Positions 17,275 to 18,961 of a DNA stretch of 18,961 nt are shown here, piece by piece (positions within the stretch are counted from its first letter, which is position 1; each line of letters opens with the position of its first letter). Source of the stretch: DATDYW01 sp044375695 (lineage in GTDB: Bacteria; Patescibacteriota; Minisyncoccia; Phycocordibacterales; JAACPR01). The translations under genes were made by a program, and so were the position numbers. The DNA lies in contig JBILMG010000012.1 in NCBI GenBank assembly GCA_044375695.1, positions 1-18,961 on the forward strand, in the 5' to 3' direction. Below the pieces are notes generated by a model that was not told the origin of the DNA, made no database searches, and saw nothing but the letters and a program-made list of their open reading frames with translations.

Positions 17275-17434
17275 CGGTTGGAAAATCAGTTTCCGGCTGC
17301 GCGCAAAGAAAAAGCCCTCGCTGGACATGCGTCCCGCGTCGGGCTTTTTCTTTGCGCTCGCTCGGAACCTTCGTCTCCAACTACGGGAATCTCGTTTCCA
17401 GATGCGGGGCAGTTGGAAAATGGATTTCCAACTG
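17275..17434 (+). repeat. Related hairpins on both sides of the rRNA terminator
   Basis: GGTTGGAAAATCAGTTTCC (17275-17293) and AGTTGGAAAATGGATTTCC (17410-17428) are near copies. Each sits in a hairpin: the first GTTGGAAA/TTTCCGGC with two G-U pairs, the second a perfect 11-bp GCAGTTGGAAA/TTTCCAACTGC. GTTGGAAA also occurs at about 17026. The elements lie in a 215-bp gap without a gene. Confidence 0.5.
17301..17357 (+). terminator. Strong terminator of the 23S-5S operon
   Basis: A perfect 17-bp stem pairs 17301-17317 with 17341-17357 around a 23-nt loop. The T-run is inside the 3' arm (GGGCTTTTTC), as in other strong intrinsic terminators. Confidence 0.85.
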
Positions 17435-17449
17435 CAGGTGATTTTTCCT

Positions 17450-17458
17450 TGCTAGAAT
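17450..17458 (+). promoter_or_regulatory. Extended -10 promoter (TGC-TAGAAT)
   Basis: TAGAAT at 17453-17458 with TGC directly before it fits an extended -10 promoter. The transcript would start near 17465, giving a leader of about 23 nt before the ATG at 17488. No -35 match is seen at the right spacing. Confidence 0.5.
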
Positions 17459-17487
17459 CGTGTGTAACTAACCGCCACCAGCAAAAC

Positions 17488-18435
17488 ATGAGCGAACTAT
17501 CCCGCAGCGTCCCGTCCGCCACGAGCGTGCTCGCCGAGAGCGTGCGCCGGTACCGGCGCGGCTTTCCGGGCGTCGCTCGGGCGTTCCTGCCGGTCTTCGC
17601 AATTTTCGCGATTGGCCAGATCGGCTTGGCGCTCTGGGGTGAGGCGGATACTTTTGGTGGCCTCCTGGCGCGCGCGGGGGTTCTCGCTGGCGTCGGCATT
17701 CTCGAGATTGTTAGCCAGCTCCTCGCCACCGGAGGCGTAATTGCCTCATCTGAAGATTTGCCCCGCGCTTCGGCTCGGTCAATCTACCGCCGCGGCGCCC
17801 GCGTCTTTTGGCCTACGGCCTGGGTCGCCATCCTCGCCGCCCTCGCTTTCTCGGTGGCCCCGGTTGTCGCGAGGCTGGTGAGTCCCTACCTGATTCGCCT
17901 GGCCGGAACCGTCTCGGTGTGGTTCTTTGGCGGGTCGTACGACGTCGCGGTTACGGTTGCCCTCGGCGCGGTCGCCGGCCTCGCCATCGTCGTGGCAATT
18001 CTCACGCTCGTGCTCTTGGAGAAGCTGGTCTTCGCGCTCGCGCTCGTCTCGACCGGCGTTTCCCGTGGCCTCCGCGCCCTCGAGATGAGCGCCGGCCTAT
18101 CCGAAGGGCGTAGCTGGCTAGTCGGCTCGCGCCTCGCCGCGGGCTTTGCGGCGACGGCGCTGGTTCTCGCCCCTTTCGTGATGGTTCTCGCGGCAACCGC
18201 TGCGCCAAACATCGCCATCTCGGCCTCGCCGTGGGCCTGGTCACTTTTCGCGGCCGGCTACCTGCTGGCGGCAATTCCTTTCTGCGCAATCTTCCTGGGT
18301 CACCTAACGGAAGTTCTCCGAGACAGCGCCGCGGAGAAAGCTGCGGCGCGCGAGTCGCGTCCTTGGGTTCGCTGGCTCGTCTGGGCTGGCGCCGCCGCGT
18401 GGGCCGTCATTATCCTCAGGGGCCTAATTGGCTAG
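17488..18435 (+). CDS. Polytopic membrane protein, unrecognised
   Basis: The 315-aa protein has an N-terminal charged stretch (SVRRYRRGFPGVARAFLP) followed by about six membrane segments, roughly at residues 30-48, 52-80, 108-128, 145-175, 212-240 and 248-270, plus a C-terminal one ending WAVIILRGLIG. No catalytic motif is visible. The pattern resembles glycerophosphoryl-diester-phosphodiesterase-type or DUF-type membrane-domain proteins of CPR genomes, but I cannot name a family. The frame is open back to 17278, but that part overlaps the rRNA terminator and is unlike coding sequence, so the ATG at 17488 is chosen. The next gene starts 6 nt after its stop, so they are probably one operon. 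Confidence 0.78.
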   Translation: MSELSRSVPSATSVLAESVRRYRRGFPGVARAFLPVFAIFAIGQIGLALWGEADTFGGLLARAGVLAGVGILEIVSQLLATGGVIASSEDLPRASARSIYRRGARVFWPTAWVAILAALAFSVAPVVARLVSPYLIRLAGTVSVWFFGGSYDVAVTVALGAVAGLAIVVAILTLVLLEKLVFALALVSTGVSRGLRALEMSAGLSEGRSWLVGSRLAAGFAATALVLAPFVMVLAATAAPNIAISASPWAWSLFAAGYLLAAIPFCAIFLGHLTEVLRDSAAEKAAARESRPWVRWLVWAGAAAWAVIILRGLIG

Positions 18436-18441
18436 CGTTCC

Positions 18442-18961
18442 ATGTCCTGGAGCACCCGCCGACAGTTCGGTATCCTCTCGACCCTAGCCCTCGCGGTCAT
18501 CGTGCCGGTGGTGGGTGTTACCACGTACCTGCTGTGGGAACGCCCTGCCTGCGATGACGGTATTCAAAACGGCGGCGAGCGGGGCGTTGACTGCGGCGGC
18601 GCCTGCGAGCGCGTCTGCACCAGCGAGGCGAACCCTATCGTGCTCTCCTGGGTTCGCGCCTTTCCCGTTTCCCCGGGTTGGTACAACGTGGTTGCCATGG
18701 TCGAGAATCCGAACGCCTCTGCGCGCGCCGACGGCCTGCGCTACCGAATGCGGGTTTACGACGAAGACGGCGTAACCGTGGCCGAGCGCGATGGGGCGGC
18801 CGACATCGACCCTCAGTCTGTTCAGCCTATAGTTGAGCTCGGACTCGAGACGGGGGAGCGCCGCGCCGCGCGCGCCAGCTTCGAGTGGCTCGAGGATCCG
18901 CGGTGGGTGACGGCAGAGCCCGAGGCGCGCCTCGTGGCAATCTCGGACGAGCGCATCGAGG
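18442..18961 (+). CDS. Membrane-anchored DCGG-motif protein (partial, runs off window)
   Basis: Frame opens at ATG 18442 and continues past the window end (173 codons seen). The N-terminus has one hydrophobic anchor (about residues 10-31, FGILSTLALAVIVPVVGV). A Cys-rich motif, CDDGIQNGGERGVDCGGACE (about 36-55) then RVC, follows; this C.DG.QN..E.G.DCGG.C signature occurs in many CPR extracellular proteins. The remainder is beta-rich (YNVVAMVENPNA, YRMRVYDEDGVTV), like a fibronectin/Ig-type fold. It is coupled to the preceding membrane protein (6 nt apart), which suggests they act together at the membrane. Function is unknown. Confidence 0.78.
   Translation, partial: MSWSTRRQFGILSTLALAVIVPVVGVTTYLLWERPACDDGIQNGGERGVDCGGACERVCTSEANPIVLSWVRAFPVSPGWYNVVAMVENPNASARADGLRYRMRVYDEDGVTVAERDGAADIDPQSVQPIVELGLETGERRAARASFEWLEDPRWVTAEPEARLVAISDERIE

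Noticed and set aside
17278..17487. N-terminal extension of the polytopic membrane protein
   Set aside because: Overlaps the rRNA terminator and the duplicated hairpins; the ATG at 17488 follows an extended -10 box.

Overview
The window looks like chromosome from a GC-rich Patescibacteria/CPR bacterium, probably Parcubacteria-like. The clues are an EF-P whose loop lacks the usual modified lysine, surface proteins of the peptidoglycan-binding/S-layer and lamin-tail (LTD)/PKD kinds common in that group, a 23S rRNA gene interrupted by a group I intron and not accompanied by 16S, very few Shine-Dalgarno sequences, and several orphan proteins. The assignment is inference; no phylogeny could be run.

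Layout. (1) 30-726: ssb-rpsR operon, + strand. (2) 727-1082: non-coding stretch with two tandem ~110-bp hairpin units. (3) 1083-2487: two minus-strand genes, an orphan Cys-containing protein and EF-P, each with its own terminator. (4) 2661-3047: a + strand orphan convergent with recA. (5) 6918-3108, minus strand: ftsK, a small membrane-anchored Ig-like protein, then recA. (6) 7037-7885: a DNA-binding-like wHTH protein, divergent from ftsK. (7) 7886-8473: a 588-bp hairpin-rich leader without a gene, followed by a very acidic secreted S-layer-like protein (8474-10315) and an LTD/PKD surface protein (10448-11569). (8) 11611-12321: a 34-aa membrane microprotein and a wHTH-nucleotidyltransferase-like protein. 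(9) 12559-13239: an MscS-related conserved-TM-helix protein. (10) 13342-17357: a 23S-5S rRNA operon with a consensus promoter, a ~270-nt leader, a 319-nt ORF-less group I intron at E. coli position 2593, and a strong terminator. (11) 17488-end: a polytopic membrane protein and the start of a membrane-anchored DCGG-motif protein.

How it works together. The housekeeping genes cover replication and repair (ssb, recA, ftsK) and translation (rpsR, EF-P, 23S, 5S). The middle block builds the cell surface. Several genes carry a -10-like hexamer only 7-11 nt before the start codon, which suggests leaderless transcripts. The observations most worth following are the intron at the peptidyl-transferase centre, the tandem hairpin pair with compensatory changes at 760-990, and the long structured region before the S-layer-like gene.
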